Source of the DNA: an uncultured Ruminococcus sp.
Lineage (GTDB): Bacteria; Bacillota; Clostridia; Oscillospirales; Ruminococcaceae
Reading direction: 5' to 3'
Length of the DNA stretch: 64,000 nt
NCBI GenBank assembly: GCA_902762785.1
Contig: CACWPL010000008.1
Coordinates: forward strand, 1 to 64,000
Shown here: positions 40,830 through 49,008 of the stretch, piece by piece
Layout of the letters: each line of letters begins with the position of its first letter
How positions within the stretch are numbered: position 1 is the stretch's first letter
Translations under genes and position numbers: made by a program
The notes under the pieces: model-generated
Databases searched by the model: none
What the model was told of the DNA's origin: nothing
Seen by the model: the letters and a program-made list of their open reading frames with translations, nothing else

Positions 40830-43800
40830 TCATACAGGGAGCGTCACGAGCTTGACGACGGCCTTGAGGACGTTCAGGGCATCGGTCGTGTCGATCGCGT
40901 CGTTGCGGTCGACGTCGGAGTTGATCTTGCCCTGTGCGCCCAGCGTCGCGCTGCCGAGGATGCTCTTGTTCAGCAGGATGACATCCATGATGTCCACCTT
41001 GCCGTCCTCATCGGCATCGCCATAGAGGACGTCGCCGGACTCGGTCGGAGCGGGCTCGGTGGTGTCCGGCTCGGTCGGGGTCGGTTCGGTGGTGTCCGGC
41101 TCAGTCGGAGTCGGCTCGGTGGTGTCCGGCTCCGTGGTGTCCGGCTCAGTCGGGGTCGGCTCAGTCGGGGTCGGCTCGGTGGTGTCCGGCTCGGTCGGCG
41201 CGGGAGCGGCCTTCTGCACCATCGCGACATAGTTCACGACATTGTAGGAGCCGCCGTTCGTGCCGAGGGTCACGGTCTCACCGGCAGAGACGGACTTGGC
41301 GTACACATCGAAGACCACGTCATTGCTGCTGGTCACGGTGTCGCCCGTCTTGGTGAAAGCGCCGAGCCACGCGGGGACGGTCTCCTGGCGCTGGTCGAGC
41401 GCCACATAGACGGTCGAATCCTCCGCAACGGTGACGGATGCGAGGTCGGCGTCGGTCTTCTTGGCATCGCACGCGGTCACGATCGCCTCGCTGCCGATCA
41501 GCGCCTCCGGGAGGGACGTGTAGGTGAAGTCGCGGTCACCGAACAGGGCATCGCCCACGGCCAGACTGTCGTTCAGGCTCCAGCAGGGCAGATAGGTGTG
41601 GTCGAGCACCTGGAGGGCGGAGACGGTCTCGCCGCGCACCTCGAGGATCCACTTCTGGTCGGCGCTGTCGTTGCGCGACCATTCGATGATGCTCGTGCCG
41701 GCGTCCTTGGAGGCGGCGGTCACACCGGCGCAGGAGCCGTCCTGGGTGTTCTTGGTGGTGAGGGCGTAGGTGCCGTCGCCATTGTCGATGAGCTTGAAGA
41801 GCTGGGCGTCGTTCTGTGTATCGGTCCAGACGTGGATGTTGGTGCCGTTCTCGGTCTGGCCGTAGTCGAGGTCGAGGAGGTAGGTGCGGCCGTCGCCGTA
41901 CTCGCTGTACAGACGATAGTAGCCGTCACCGGCATCCTCTACCGTCCATCCGGTGAGGCCGTCGGCCTTCTGGACGACGTCGTTCTCGGCATCGGGGTCG
42001 AGCGTCATGTAGAGGCCGCTGTTCACGTTGCGGAGCTGATAGACGGCGCCCTCATTGAGGACCGCGCCCGGCTCGAGCGCCGCGCTGCCGCCGGCATTGA
42101 CGGTACACTGCGGACGGGCCGGCATGTCGTAGCCCGTGCCGAGGAAGAAGCTGGTGTGCGGGGGCTGGTTGTAGGCCGTCTGCTGGGAGGAGATCTGCAT
42201 GCGGTACTGCGGGTCGTGCATCAGGCACTGGACGCGGTAGTCGGTGTCGTAGGTGGTCGTGTAGATGCGGATGCCGTCGCCGCTGGCCTTGCGGACGATC
42301 AGCTCCTCACGCCAGTCACCGAAGATGTCGGCGGAGAGACAGGGCGTGCCCTTGGTGGTGTTGCAGGTGTAGTAGCCGTCGGTGGAGAGGAGGGTCGTGA
42401 GGGTGCCGTCCTCCTTCATCTTGGTGATGGTCGCGGGAGAATCTGTGTAGCCGTCGAGGATCTCGCGCTCGAGGTCGCCGTCCCAGTAGCTCAGGAAGTT
42501 GATCGCCGGACGGCGGCAGGAGAGCGTGTTGCCGGCCACATCGAGCACCGGCGTGCCGCCGTTCTCCTTATTGCCCCAAAGCTCGGCGCCGGGGTTGTTC
42601 GCCCAGACATTGTCGCCGCAGCAGCGGCCAGTGTCGCCGTCGGCATTGTTATGGTGGAAGATGATCTTCTTCTGGTCGGCATCGTAGAGGGTGACGCCGT
42701 AGCCGGAGCCCTTCTCCTCGTGGCAGATATAGACCTCGATGCCGGGATTCGTCGGGTCGAGGTCGCCGACGTGCATCGCGTCGCCGTGGCCCTGCTTGGT
42801 GGTGTAGTAGAGCTTGCCGTTGTCGTCGATGATGGCGGGGCCGGTGATGATCTCCTGCTTGCCGTCGTTGTCGACGTCGGCGGCCATGGTATTGTGGTTG
42901 CCGTCGCCGTAGGCATTGGTGGAGGAATTGGAGGTCCCGGAGTCATACATCCAGAGCTTCTTGAGCTTCTTGTTCTCCACGGTATAGGCCGTGGCGGTCA
43001 GACGTCCGTAGTAGCCGCGGCCGGTCACGACGCTGGGATGGACGCCGTCCAGATAGGCGACCGTGCCCCAGAAGCGGTCCACGCGGTTGGTCTTGTCGCT
43101 GGTCTTGCCCCACTTGGTCGGGTCGCCGCGGCCGGGCTCATAGTCGATGGTATCGAGGGCAGCGCCGGTGGCGCCGTCGAAGAGGGTATAATACTCCGGG
43201 CCGGTGTAGATGAAGCCGTTGCCGTCACGGTAGTCCTTGGAGGCATCGCCGATGACCTTGCCGGTGCCGTCCTTGGTGCCGTCAGCGGTCTTGCAGGTCA
43301 TCTCGCACTTGCCGTCGAGGTCGAAGTCCCCCACGAAGAACTGCGTATAGTGCGCACCTGCGCGGATGTTCACGCCGAGGTCGATGCGCCAGAGGCGGGT
43401 GCCGTCCAGGCGGTAGCAGTCGATGAAGACATTGCCGGTCTTGCCCTTCTGGGAATTGTCCTTGGAGTTATCGGGATCCCACTTGAGGAAGAGCTCGTAC
43501 TGGCCGTCCCCGTCCACATCGCCCACGGACATGTCGTTCGGGGTGTAGCCGCTGCCCGGCTGGGAGAGCTTGATGTCGAAATACGGCGCAGAGGACGCGA
43601 TCTTGCAGGTGTCGTTGGAGATGCGCTTGGTGCCGCTCCAGCACTCCACGCGGTAGGTGTCGGATGCACTGCCGGACTTGTCGAGGAAGCAGGTCGCGCC
43701 CTTGGAGTAGCTGTTGTCCTTGGACGTGCTGGTGTAGATCTGCTCGCTGCCGCGGAAGAGGCGGAACTCCGCGTCATCCGGGTCAGAGGCGAGGAATCGC

Positions 43801-44012
43801 CAGCTCACGAGCATCCCGCCGTCCGTCTTGACGGCGCAGATGCCGCGGTCGAGGTACTCGACGACATTGCTCGCGGACTTGTTATAGGCGGTATTATTGG
43901 CAGTGGCGGCGGATACGGTCAATGCGGTGGGGAGCATCGCGCTCCATGTGGTGAGACCCATCGCGGCAGAGAGCAGCGCGGCGGTGACTCTTTGGCTCCT
44001 GTGCTTCTTCAT
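40830..44012 (-). CDS. Rhamnogalacturonan lyase PL11 with ricin-type domain and dockerin
   Basis: A 1060-residue secreted enzyme cutting the rhamnogalacturonan I backbone of pectin. A signal peptide (1-36) is followed by an eight-bladed propeller of the PL11 (YesW/YesX-like) family (~45-665). This has repeated calcium-type loops such as VGDVDGDGQYELF, VGDFDLDGKCEM and AADVDNDGKQEI. A ricin-like lectin domain (~680-830), an unassigned beta domain (~835-930), a TEP-repeat linker (~933-993) and a type I dockerin (GDADEDGKVDIMDVILLNKS; SDVDRNDAIDTTDALNVLK) follow. AGGGAGG lies before ATG 44012. Own promoter at 44119-44147. Confidence 0.95.
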   Translation of the reverse strand: MKKHRSQRVTAALLSAAMGLTTWSAMLPTALTVSAATANNTAYNKSASNVVEYLDRGICAVKTDGGMLVSWRFLASDPDDAEFRLFRGSEQIYTSTSKDNSYSKGATCFLDKSGSASDTYRVECWSGTKRISNDTCKIASSAPYFDIKLSQPGSGYTPNDMSVGDVDGDGQYELFLKWDPDNSKDNSQKGKTGNVFIDCYRLDGTRLWRIDLGVNIRAGAHYTQFFVGDFDLDGKCEMTCKTADGTKDGTGKVIGDASKDYRDGNGFIYTGPEYYTLFDGATGAALDTIDYEPGRGDPTKWGKTSDKTNRVDRFWGTVAYLDGVHPSVVTGRGYYGRLTATAYTVENKKLKKLWMYDSGTSNSSTNAYGDGNHNTMAADVDNDGKQEIITGPAIIDDNGKLYYTTKQGHGDAMHVGDLDPTNPGIEVYICHEEKGSGYGVTLYDADQKKIIFHHNNADGDTGRCCGDNVWANNPGAELWGNKENGGTPVLDVAGNTLSCRRPAINFLSYWDGDLEREILDGYTDSPATITKMKEDGTLTTLLSTDGYYTCNTTKGTPCLSADIFGDWREELIVRKASGDGIRIYTTTYDTDYRVQCLMHDPQYRMQISSQQTAYNQPPHTSFFLGTGYDMPARPQCTVNAGGSAALEPGAVLNEGAVYQLRNVNSGLYMTLDPDAENDVVQKADGLTGWTVEDAGDGYYRLYSEYGDGRTYLLDLDYGQTENGTNIHVWTDTQNDAQLFKLIDNGDGTYALTTKNTQDGSCAGVTAASKDAGTSIIEWSRNDSADQKWILEVRGETVSALQVLDHTYLPCWSLNDSLAVGDALFGDRDFTYTSLPEALIGSEAIVTACDAKKTDADLASVTVAEDSTVYVALDQRQETVPAWLGAFTKTGDTVTSSNDVVFDVYAKSVSAGETVTLGTNGGSYNVVNYVAMVQKAAPAPTEPDTTEPTPTEPTPTEPDTTEPDTTEPTPTEPDTTEPTPTEPDTTEPAPTESGDVLYGDADEDGKVDIMDVILLNKSILGSATLGAQGKINSDVDRNDAIDTTDALNVLKAVVKLVTLPV
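41041..41210 (-). repeat. Tandem repeat encoding the TEP-rich linker
   Basis: Repeated 12- and 24-base units encode alternating DTTEP and PTPTEP stretches between the beta domain and the dockerin of the PL11 protein. Such linkers vary in copy number by slippage. Confidence 0.85.
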
Positions 44013-44118
44013 AATGATCCTCCCTTGTTAGATGTCTGTTTTTTATCTCGGACATGCCCGGCCCCCCTCGCCGGGCGATAGTATTCCTATCTTTGTGTAT
44101 GATTTATGAACTAATATC

Positions 44119-44147
44119 AGTATAACACATATATTTCTCCTTTTCAA
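44119..44147 (-). promoter_or_regulatory. Promoter of the PL11 gene
   Basis: Minus strand: -35 TTGAAA (44142-44147), 17-bp spacer, -10 TATACT (44119-44124). The ~100-base leader has a GC hairpin (44056-44062 with 44070-44076). Confidence 0.8.
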
Positions 44148-44221
44148 TGACGAGATCTCCACTAAATATTGCAGATGTCACACTGACCAGCAACAAAACG
44201 CCATTTCTATCCAATTATCCC

Positions 44222-44250
44222 TTGCTTTTTCCCCTATGATATGCTATACT
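44222..44250 (+). promoter_or_regulatory. Promoter of the DUF389 gene
   Basis: -35 TTGCTT (44222-44227), 17-bp spacer, -10 TATACT (44245-44250) with an upstream TG. Confidence 0.75.
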
Positions 44251-44294
44251 ATTCTTATAATAAACAAAATGACCAAAAAACGGAGGAACTGCCT

Positions 44295-45065
44295 ATGAAG
44301 CTCTTCACCCGCGAGCTGACCAACACCGTCAAGCGTGCCTTCAACTTCTCCGCCGACACGGCCTCCCACGAGGAGATCCGCGACCGCATCCTCAGCGGCG
44401 GACAAGTCACCGGCACGAACATGTGCATCCTGATCTGTGCGATCGTCATCGCATCGGTCGGCCTGAACATGGGCTCGACCGCCGTCATCATCGGTGCCAT
44501 GCTGATCTCGCCCCTCATGGGCAGCATCCTGGCGATGGCCTATGCGGTGGCATCGGCGGACTTCCCGCGATTCCGGCGGCATGTCTACGGATTCCTCCTC
44601 CAGCTCATCATCAGCGGGTCGGTCTCCACGGTCTACTTCCTGCTCTCCCCGATCAATGCGCCGAGCAGCGAGCTCCTCGCCCGCACGCAGCCGAGCGCCT
44701 ATGACGTCATCATCGCGACCTTCGGCGGTCTCGCCGGCATCATCGGCACGACCCGCAAGGAGAAGGCGAACAACGTCATCCCCGGCGTGGCCATCGCGAC
44801 CGCGCTGATGCCGCCCGTCTGCACCTGCGGCTACGCCCTCGCCCATGCCAAATGGACGATGCTCGCGGGCGCGGCGTATCTGTTCCTCGTCAACAGCTAC
44901 TTCATCTTCCTCTCCGCCGTGCTGATCCTGGACATCCAGAAGATCCCGCGCGTCTCGAACCTCACCCACAAGCAGTGGCGGCGGCTGCGCACGAAGATGA
45001 TCCGCAATACCCTCATCGTCCTGCTCCCCATCATCCCGCTGACCATCATGATGCTGCGGGACTGA
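44295..45065 (+). CDS. DUF389 family membrane protein
   Basis: A 256-residue polytopic protein with about six transmembrane segments. The family signature is clear: NMGSTAVIIGAMLISPLMGSILAMAYA, and later ATFGGLAGIIG...NNVIPGVAIATALMPPVCTCGYALA. Here the protein is short, lacking the N-terminal soluble domain of many DUF389 members. GGAGGA lies before ATG 44295. Its transport or other role is not established. hpt follows after 118 bases with a weak hairpin between. Confidence 0.88.
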   Translation: MKLFTRELTNTVKRAFNFSADTASHEEIRDRILSGGQVTGTNMCILICAIVIASVGLNMGSTAVIIGAMLISPLMGSILAMAYAVASADFPRFRRHVYGFLLQLIISGSVSTVYFLLSPINAPSSELLARTQPSAYDVIIATFGGLAGIIGTTRKEKANNVIPGVAIATALMPPVCTCGYALAHAKWTMLAGAAYLFLVNSYFIFLSAVLILDIQKIPRVSNLTHKQWRRLRTKMIRNTLIVLLPIIPLTIMMLRD

Positions 45066-45183
45066 GCATCCCATGATCCCATTCGTTCAGCACCGCCCCC
45101 GCGGCGGTCCGATACGGCAGGCACGACCCGGGGAGGGGCGCGTCTGCCGCGACATCTACAAAACCATGATAGGAGGGATCCCT

Positions 45184-45753
45184 ATGGATCACATGACCAA
45201 GGAAGAGATGCGCAGCGGAATCAAGCGCATCCGGATCACTGAGGAGGAGCTGCAGGCGGCCGTCCGTAAGGCAGGCGCGCAGCTCAGCGCCGAATACGAG
45301 GGCAAGCCCGTGCTCTTCGTGAGCATCCTCAAGGGCGCTTTCGTCTTTCTGGCGGACCTCGTGCGGGCGGTGGACATCCCCTGCGAGATCGGCTTCATGC
45401 AGGCACAGAGCTACTTCGACGGCACCGAGTCCAAGGGCGAGGTGGAGATCATCCTCGACCTCGCGCAGGACATCAGCAAGTACCATGTCGTCCTCGTGGA
45501 GGACATCATCGACACCGGCCGCACGCTCAAGCTCGTGGCCGAGAAGCTCCGCGAGCGCCATCCCCTCTCGCTGAAGATCGTCACGCTGCTGGACAAGCCC
45601 TCCCGCCGCAAGGTCGAGCTGGAGGCGGACATGTCCCTCTTCACCATCGACGACTGGTTCGTCATCGGCTACGGCCTCGACCTTGGCGAATACTACCGCA
45701 ATCTGCCCTATATCGCCGAATACCGCATCTTCGACGAGAACGAGAAGAACTAG
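45184..45753 (+). CDS. hpt: Hypoxanthine phosphoribosyltransferase
   Basis: Purine salvage: joins hypoxanthine or guanine to PRPP to give IMP or GMP. The 189-residue protein shows the PRPP-binding motif VVLVEDIIDTGRTL, the PPi loop ILKGAFVF, and the base-pocket region DDWFVIGYGLDLGEYYRNLP. AGGAGGG precedes ATG 45184; a second ATG at 45193 is less well placed. It lies 10 bases upstream of a purine permease gene. Confidence 0.96.
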   Translation: MDHMTKEEMRSGIKRIRITEEELQAAVRKAGAQLSAEYEGKPVLFVSILKGAFVFLADLVRAVDIPCEIGFMQAQSYFDGTESKGEVEIILDLAQDISKYHVVLVEDIIDTGRTLKLVAEKLRERHPLSLKIVTLLDKPSRRKVELEADMSLFTIDDWFVIGYGLDLGEYYRNLPYIAEYRIFDENEKN

Positions 45754-45763
45754 GAGGCGCATG

Positions 45764-47119
45764 ATGTTAGAGAAGCTCTTCAAGCTCAAGGCCAACGGCA
45801 CGAACGTGCGCACCGAGGTCATGGCGGGCGTCACCACCTTCATGACCATGGCCTACATCCTGGCCGTCAACCCCTCCGTCCTCTCCGCCGCCGGCATGGA
45901 CAGCACGGCCGTGCTGATCGCGACGTGCCTGGCGTCCTTCATCGGCACGCTCTGTATGGCGCTGCTCGCCAACCTCCCCTTCGCCCTCTCCGCTGGCATG
46001 GGCCTGAACGCCTACTTCGCCTATACGGTCTGTATCGGCTACGGCTATTCCTGGAAGGTCGCGCTCCACGCGGTCTTCATCGAGGGACTGATCTTCATCG
46101 TCCTCTCGCTGACGAACGTCCGTGAGGCGATCTTCAACGCCATCCCCATGGCACTGAAAAAGGCCGTCTCCGTCGGCATCGGCATGTTCATCGCCTTCAT
46201 CGGCCTGCAAAAGGCCGGGCTCGCCGTGAACAACGACGCGACCCTCGTCTCCCTCGTCAGCTTCCGCGAGAACTTCCACACCTCCGGCATCTGTGCGCTG
46301 CTGGCCGTGGTCGGCGTGCTGATCACTGCGGCGCTCTACATCCGCAAGTTCCCCGGCGCGATCCTGGTCGGCATCCTGGGGACGTGGGTGCTCGGGATGC
46401 TCTGTCAGGCCGTGGGGATCTATGTCCCGGACGGCGTGGACCATCTCTCGCTCTTCCCGACCCTCACGCCGCCTGACCTGACCGCCATCGGTGAGACCTT
46501 CGGCCAGTGCTTCATGGGGGATCATACGAACGTCGGTGTGTTCGACATGATCGTCATCATCTTCTCCTTCCTCTTCGTCGACCTCTTCGACACGCTCGGC
46601 ACGCTGATCGGCGTGAGCGCCAAGGCCGATATGCTCGATGAGGACGGCAAGCTCCCGGCCATCCGTCCCGCCCTCCTCGCCGACGCCATCGCGACCTCGA
46701 TCGGCGCTGTCCTCGGCACCTCGACCGTCTCCACCTTCGTGGAATCCGCCTCCGGCGTGGGTGCCGGCGGCCGCACCGGCCTGACGGCACTGACCACGGC
46801 GCTGCTCTTCCTCGTGTCCATTTTGCTCGCGCCCATCTTCATCGCCATCCCCATCTTCGCGACCGCGCCGGCGCTGATCTTCGTGGGATTCCTCATGTTC
46901 ACCACGATCACGGACATCAAGTTCGACGACCTCACGAGCGCGATCCCTGCGTATCTCTGCGTGCTCGCGATGCCGCTGTTCTACTCCATCTCCGAGGGCA
47001 TCTCCATCGGCGTCATCTCCTATGTCGTCATCAACGTCTGCTGCGGCAAGGCCAAGAAGATCGACCCGGTGATGTATGTGCTCGCCGTGCTCTTCGTTCT
47101 AAAATACATCCTGCTGTGA
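45764..47119 (+). CDS. NCS2-family purine permease (guanine/hypoxanthine type)
   Basis: A 451-residue transporter with 12-14 membrane segments of the AzgA-like NCS2 subgroup. Signatures: NVRTEVMAGVTTFMTMAYIL, NLPFALSAGMGLNAYFAYTV, DLFDTLGTLIGV and GTSTVSTFVESASGVGAGGRTGL. GGAGG lies 6 bases before ATG 45764; ATG 45761 is too close. It is co-transcribed with hpt, which would trap the imported base as nucleotide. No purine riboswitch is visible upstream. Confidence 0.94.
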   Translation: MLEKLFKLKANGTNVRTEVMAGVTTFMTMAYILAVNPSVLSAAGMDSTAVLIATCLASFIGTLCMALLANLPFALSAGMGLNAYFAYTVCIGYGYSWKVALHAVFIEGLIFIVLSLTNVREAIFNAIPMALKKAVSVGIGMFIAFIGLQKAGLAVNNDATLVSLVSFRENFHTSGICALLAVVGVLITAALYIRKFPGAILVGILGTWVLGMLCQAVGIYVPDGVDHLSLFPTLTPPDLTAIGETFGQCFMGDHTNVGVFDMIVIIFSFLFVDLFDTLGTLIGVSAKADMLDEDGKLPAIRPALLADAIATSIGAVLGTSTVSTFVESASGVGAGGRTGLTALTTALLFLVSILLAPIFIAIPIFATAPALIFVGFLMFTTITDIKFDDLTSAIPAYLCVLAMPLFYSISEGISIGVISYVVINVCCGKAKKIDPVMYVLAVLFVLKYILL

Positions 47120-47126
47120 TGCAAGA

Positions 47127-47160
47127 CGCCCGCTGCCTCTGCCGCAGCGGGCGCCCTTTA
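47127..47160 (+). terminator. Terminator of the hpt-permease operon
   Basis: CGCCCGCTGC (47127-47136) pairs with GCAGCGGGCG (47144-47153), then CCCTTTA. Confidence 0.82.
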
Positions 47161-47240
47161 TCACACGTCGAGCGTAGTGTCTATCGTATGGGACATATGT
47201 TCTGGTGTCCCTTTCTTGACACGATCGCCCCTTCGAGGGG

Positions 47241-47269
47241 TTGCGCCGTCCGTCTCCATGTGCTATAAT
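47241..47269 (+). promoter_or_regulatory. Promoter of the hypothetical gene at 47334
   Basis: -35 TTGCGC (47241-47246), 17-bp spacer, -10 TATAAT (47264-47269) with an upstream TG. A TTGACA at 47216-47221 has no matching -10. Confidence 0.7.
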
Positions 47270-47333
47270 AAGATCACAGACAGGGCAAGAGCCCAGCAGG
47301 AACAAAACGAGACCAACAAAGGAGATGGCTATC

Positions 47334-47654
47334 ATGACCGTACTGCTCACCGAATTCACCGTTTACGACCCCGACTTCACCGCCCGCCTCGACCGCGTCG
47401 TCAAGGACCACGGCATCGAGATCCAGGGCATCTATGACCCCTTCATCGGCACGGAGAAGGACCACGCCTATGTGACGGTCCCGATCGAGGACGTCTCCGA
47501 CCTGATGATGCAGGGCGAGGCCGAGCGGCCGGAGATGCTCCGCGCGGCCCTGCGCTGGAACCTGCGTGACGCTGCTAGCGAGCTCGAGGACGCCGTCCGT
47601 AACGTGTTCGCGCGTGCCCGCGTGAACGTCCGCACCTACGCCGAGCAGGTGTGA
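47334..47654 (+). CDS. Hypothetical acidic protein
   Basis: A 106-residue cytosolic protein beginning MTVLLTEFTVYDPDFTARLD. The composition is alpha/beta with acidic patches (VPIEDVSDLMMQGEAERPE) and a basic C-terminal helix (AVRNVFARARVNVRTYAEQV). No family is recognised. GGAG lies 9 bases before ATG 47334; an upstream ATG at 47325 is within the ribosome site. It stands alone between a promoter and a terminator. Confidence 0.72.
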   Translation: MTVLLTEFTVYDPDFTARLDRVVKDHGIEIQGIYDPFIGTEKDHAYVTVPIEDVSDLMMQGEAERPEMLRAALRWNLRDAASELEDAVRNVFARARVNVRTYAEQV

Positions 47655-47715
47655 CCCCTATCCCAAGCTGATGCGAGCGCGCGGGACAAACGCTCTCCGT
47701 CCCGCCCGCTCTGCC

Positions 47716-47753
47716 TGCCCTGCCGCACCTCCATGCGGCGGGGGCATTTTTTT
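47716..47753 (+). terminator. Terminator of the hypothetical gene
   Basis: TGCCC (47716-47720) with GGGCA (47742-47746) and inner GCCGCA/TGCGGC, then seven T's. Confidence 0.88.
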
Positions 47754-47756
47754 GCA

Positions 47757-47788
47757 CGAAAAGGCCCCCTCGCAAGGCGAAGGGGCTT
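47757..47788 (-). terminator. Terminator of the VanY-like gene
   Basis: GGCCCCCTCGC and GCGAAGGGGCT (47763-47786) pair with one mismatch; the leftward tail is CCTTTTCG. Confidence 0.75.
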
Positions 47789-47792
47789 TGTC

Positions 47793-48926
47793 TCATTCGG
47801 GATATTGGGACGTCACATCGAAGAACTCCTCGAGGCAAAGGCCGCTCTCGTAGATCTGCGCCGCCCATTCGCGGCCGACATAGCGGATGTGCCAGGATTC
47901 GTACTTATAGCCGGTCACTTCCTCCTTGTCCTGCGGGAAGCGGATCACGAAGCCGAAGCGATGGGCATTCTCGGCCATCCACTCGGCCTCGGGGGTGCCG
48001 TTGAAGGAGTCGCCCGGCCAGTTCACGTCGATGACCATGCCGGTCTGGTGCTCCGAATAGCCGGGGCGCGCCGAGAAGCGGTCGGCCGCGGCCTGTCCGT
48101 CACGGGCGCAGTAGCTGTCGTAGAGCGCGGACTGCCGGTAATAGGGCCGATAGTCCGAATGGGAGAAGAGGGTCAGGCCCGCCTCGTCACGGGCGGCCTG
48201 CTGCATCTCTGCGAAGGCCGCGGCCGTCTCGGGGGTGAGGCCGCCGGGGTCGTAGCTCGCGGGGAGGGGGTAGGTCTTGTTGACCATCATGACGCCCTGG
48301 ACATAGGTGATGCCGTTGATGACGACGATGTCGTCGCGCGGTGTGCCGGCCGCGGCGGTGAAGGTCGTGTGGCCGGGGGTGCTCATGGGCGGGGTCGTCA
48401 TGACGGACGGCGTCTCCTCAACGATGACGCTGACCTCCGCGGACACGTCCGGGTCGGACACGCTCGACACCCGGACGGTGCAGCTCCCGACTCCCACCGG
48501 CGTGATCCTGCCGGACTCATCGACCGTCGCGACCGTCTCGTCCGAGGACGTCCAGCGCTCGGAGCGGTCGTCGGCGTCCTCCGGGAGCATGGTCACGATC
48601 GGGAGGATGCTCCCGTCGCCGACCGCCATATAGGCCTGGTAGAAGCTCAGCGTGATGTCCGTGACGGCACCGGGGCGGCGGGTCGGCTCCGTGGGCGCCT
48701 CCGATTCCGTCTCGAGGACGGGCACCGTCTCCGGTGGCAGGGTCGCGGCCACGGCGGGGGCAGTCTCCGTCGCGACGGGCGGATACTGCTGCGCGGTGCG
48801 GAGCTCGCTGTCCCGGCGCAGACGCGTCACGATCAGCAGGATCCCCGCGATCAGTGCCGCGGCCGCCGCGATCAGCAGCAGGAGCATCAGCCGCCGCGCA
48901 GCGCGATTCTTTAGGCGTTTCGGCAT
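47793..48926 (-). CDS. D,D-carboxypeptidase of the M15B (VanY) family with Ig-like domain
   Basis: A 377-residue membrane-anchored cell-wall enzyme. Order: N-terminal anchor (~14-36), Thr/Pro-rich spacer, a BIG2-type Ig-like domain (~88-167, MAVGDGSILPIVTMLP, SSDETVATVDESGRITPVGVG), and the VanY domain (~200-377). Zinc/catalytic motifs are SEHQTGMVIDV (SxHxxGxxxD) and ESWHIRYVG (Glu base, third His). It trims D-Ala from peptidoglycan precursors or stems. It lies downstream of the UbiA/membrane-protein pair after a GC hairpin, so may share their transcript. Confidence 0.92.
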   Translation of the reverse strand: MPKRLKNRAARRLMLLLLIAAAAALIAGILLIVTRLRRDSELRTAQQYPPVATETAPAVAATLPPETVPVLETESEAPTEPTRRPGAVTDITLSFYQAYMAVGDGSILPIVTMLPEDADDRSERWTSSDETVATVDESGRITPVGVGSCTVRVSSVSDPDVSAEVSVIVEETPSVMTTPPMSTPGHTTFTAAAGTPRDDIVVINGITYVQGVMMVNKTYPLPASYDPGGLTPETAAAFAEMQQAARDEAGLTLFSHSDYRPYYRQSALYDSYCARDGQAAADRFSARPGYSEHQTGMVIDVNWPGDSFNGTPEAEWMAENAHRFGFVIRFPQDKEEVTGYKYESWHIRYVGREWAAQIYESGLCLEEFFDVTSQYPE

Positions 48927-49008
48927 GGTATCACCTTTCCTTCTGTCTCTTTAAGGGATCATGCCCCCGCGCGGCGATGGCCGTGCGGGGGCGTTGTGGC
49001 ATATCGGG

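Noticed and set aside
40803-44081. 1092-codon open frame antisense to the PL11 gene
   Set aside because: Same GC-skew shadow effect; the minus-strand frame has a signal peptide, catalytic domain and dockerin.
47216-47221. TTGACA as an alternative -35 for the gene at 47334
   Set aside because: No -10 lies 16-18 bases downstream; the TATAAT at 47264 pairs better with TTGCGC at 47241.
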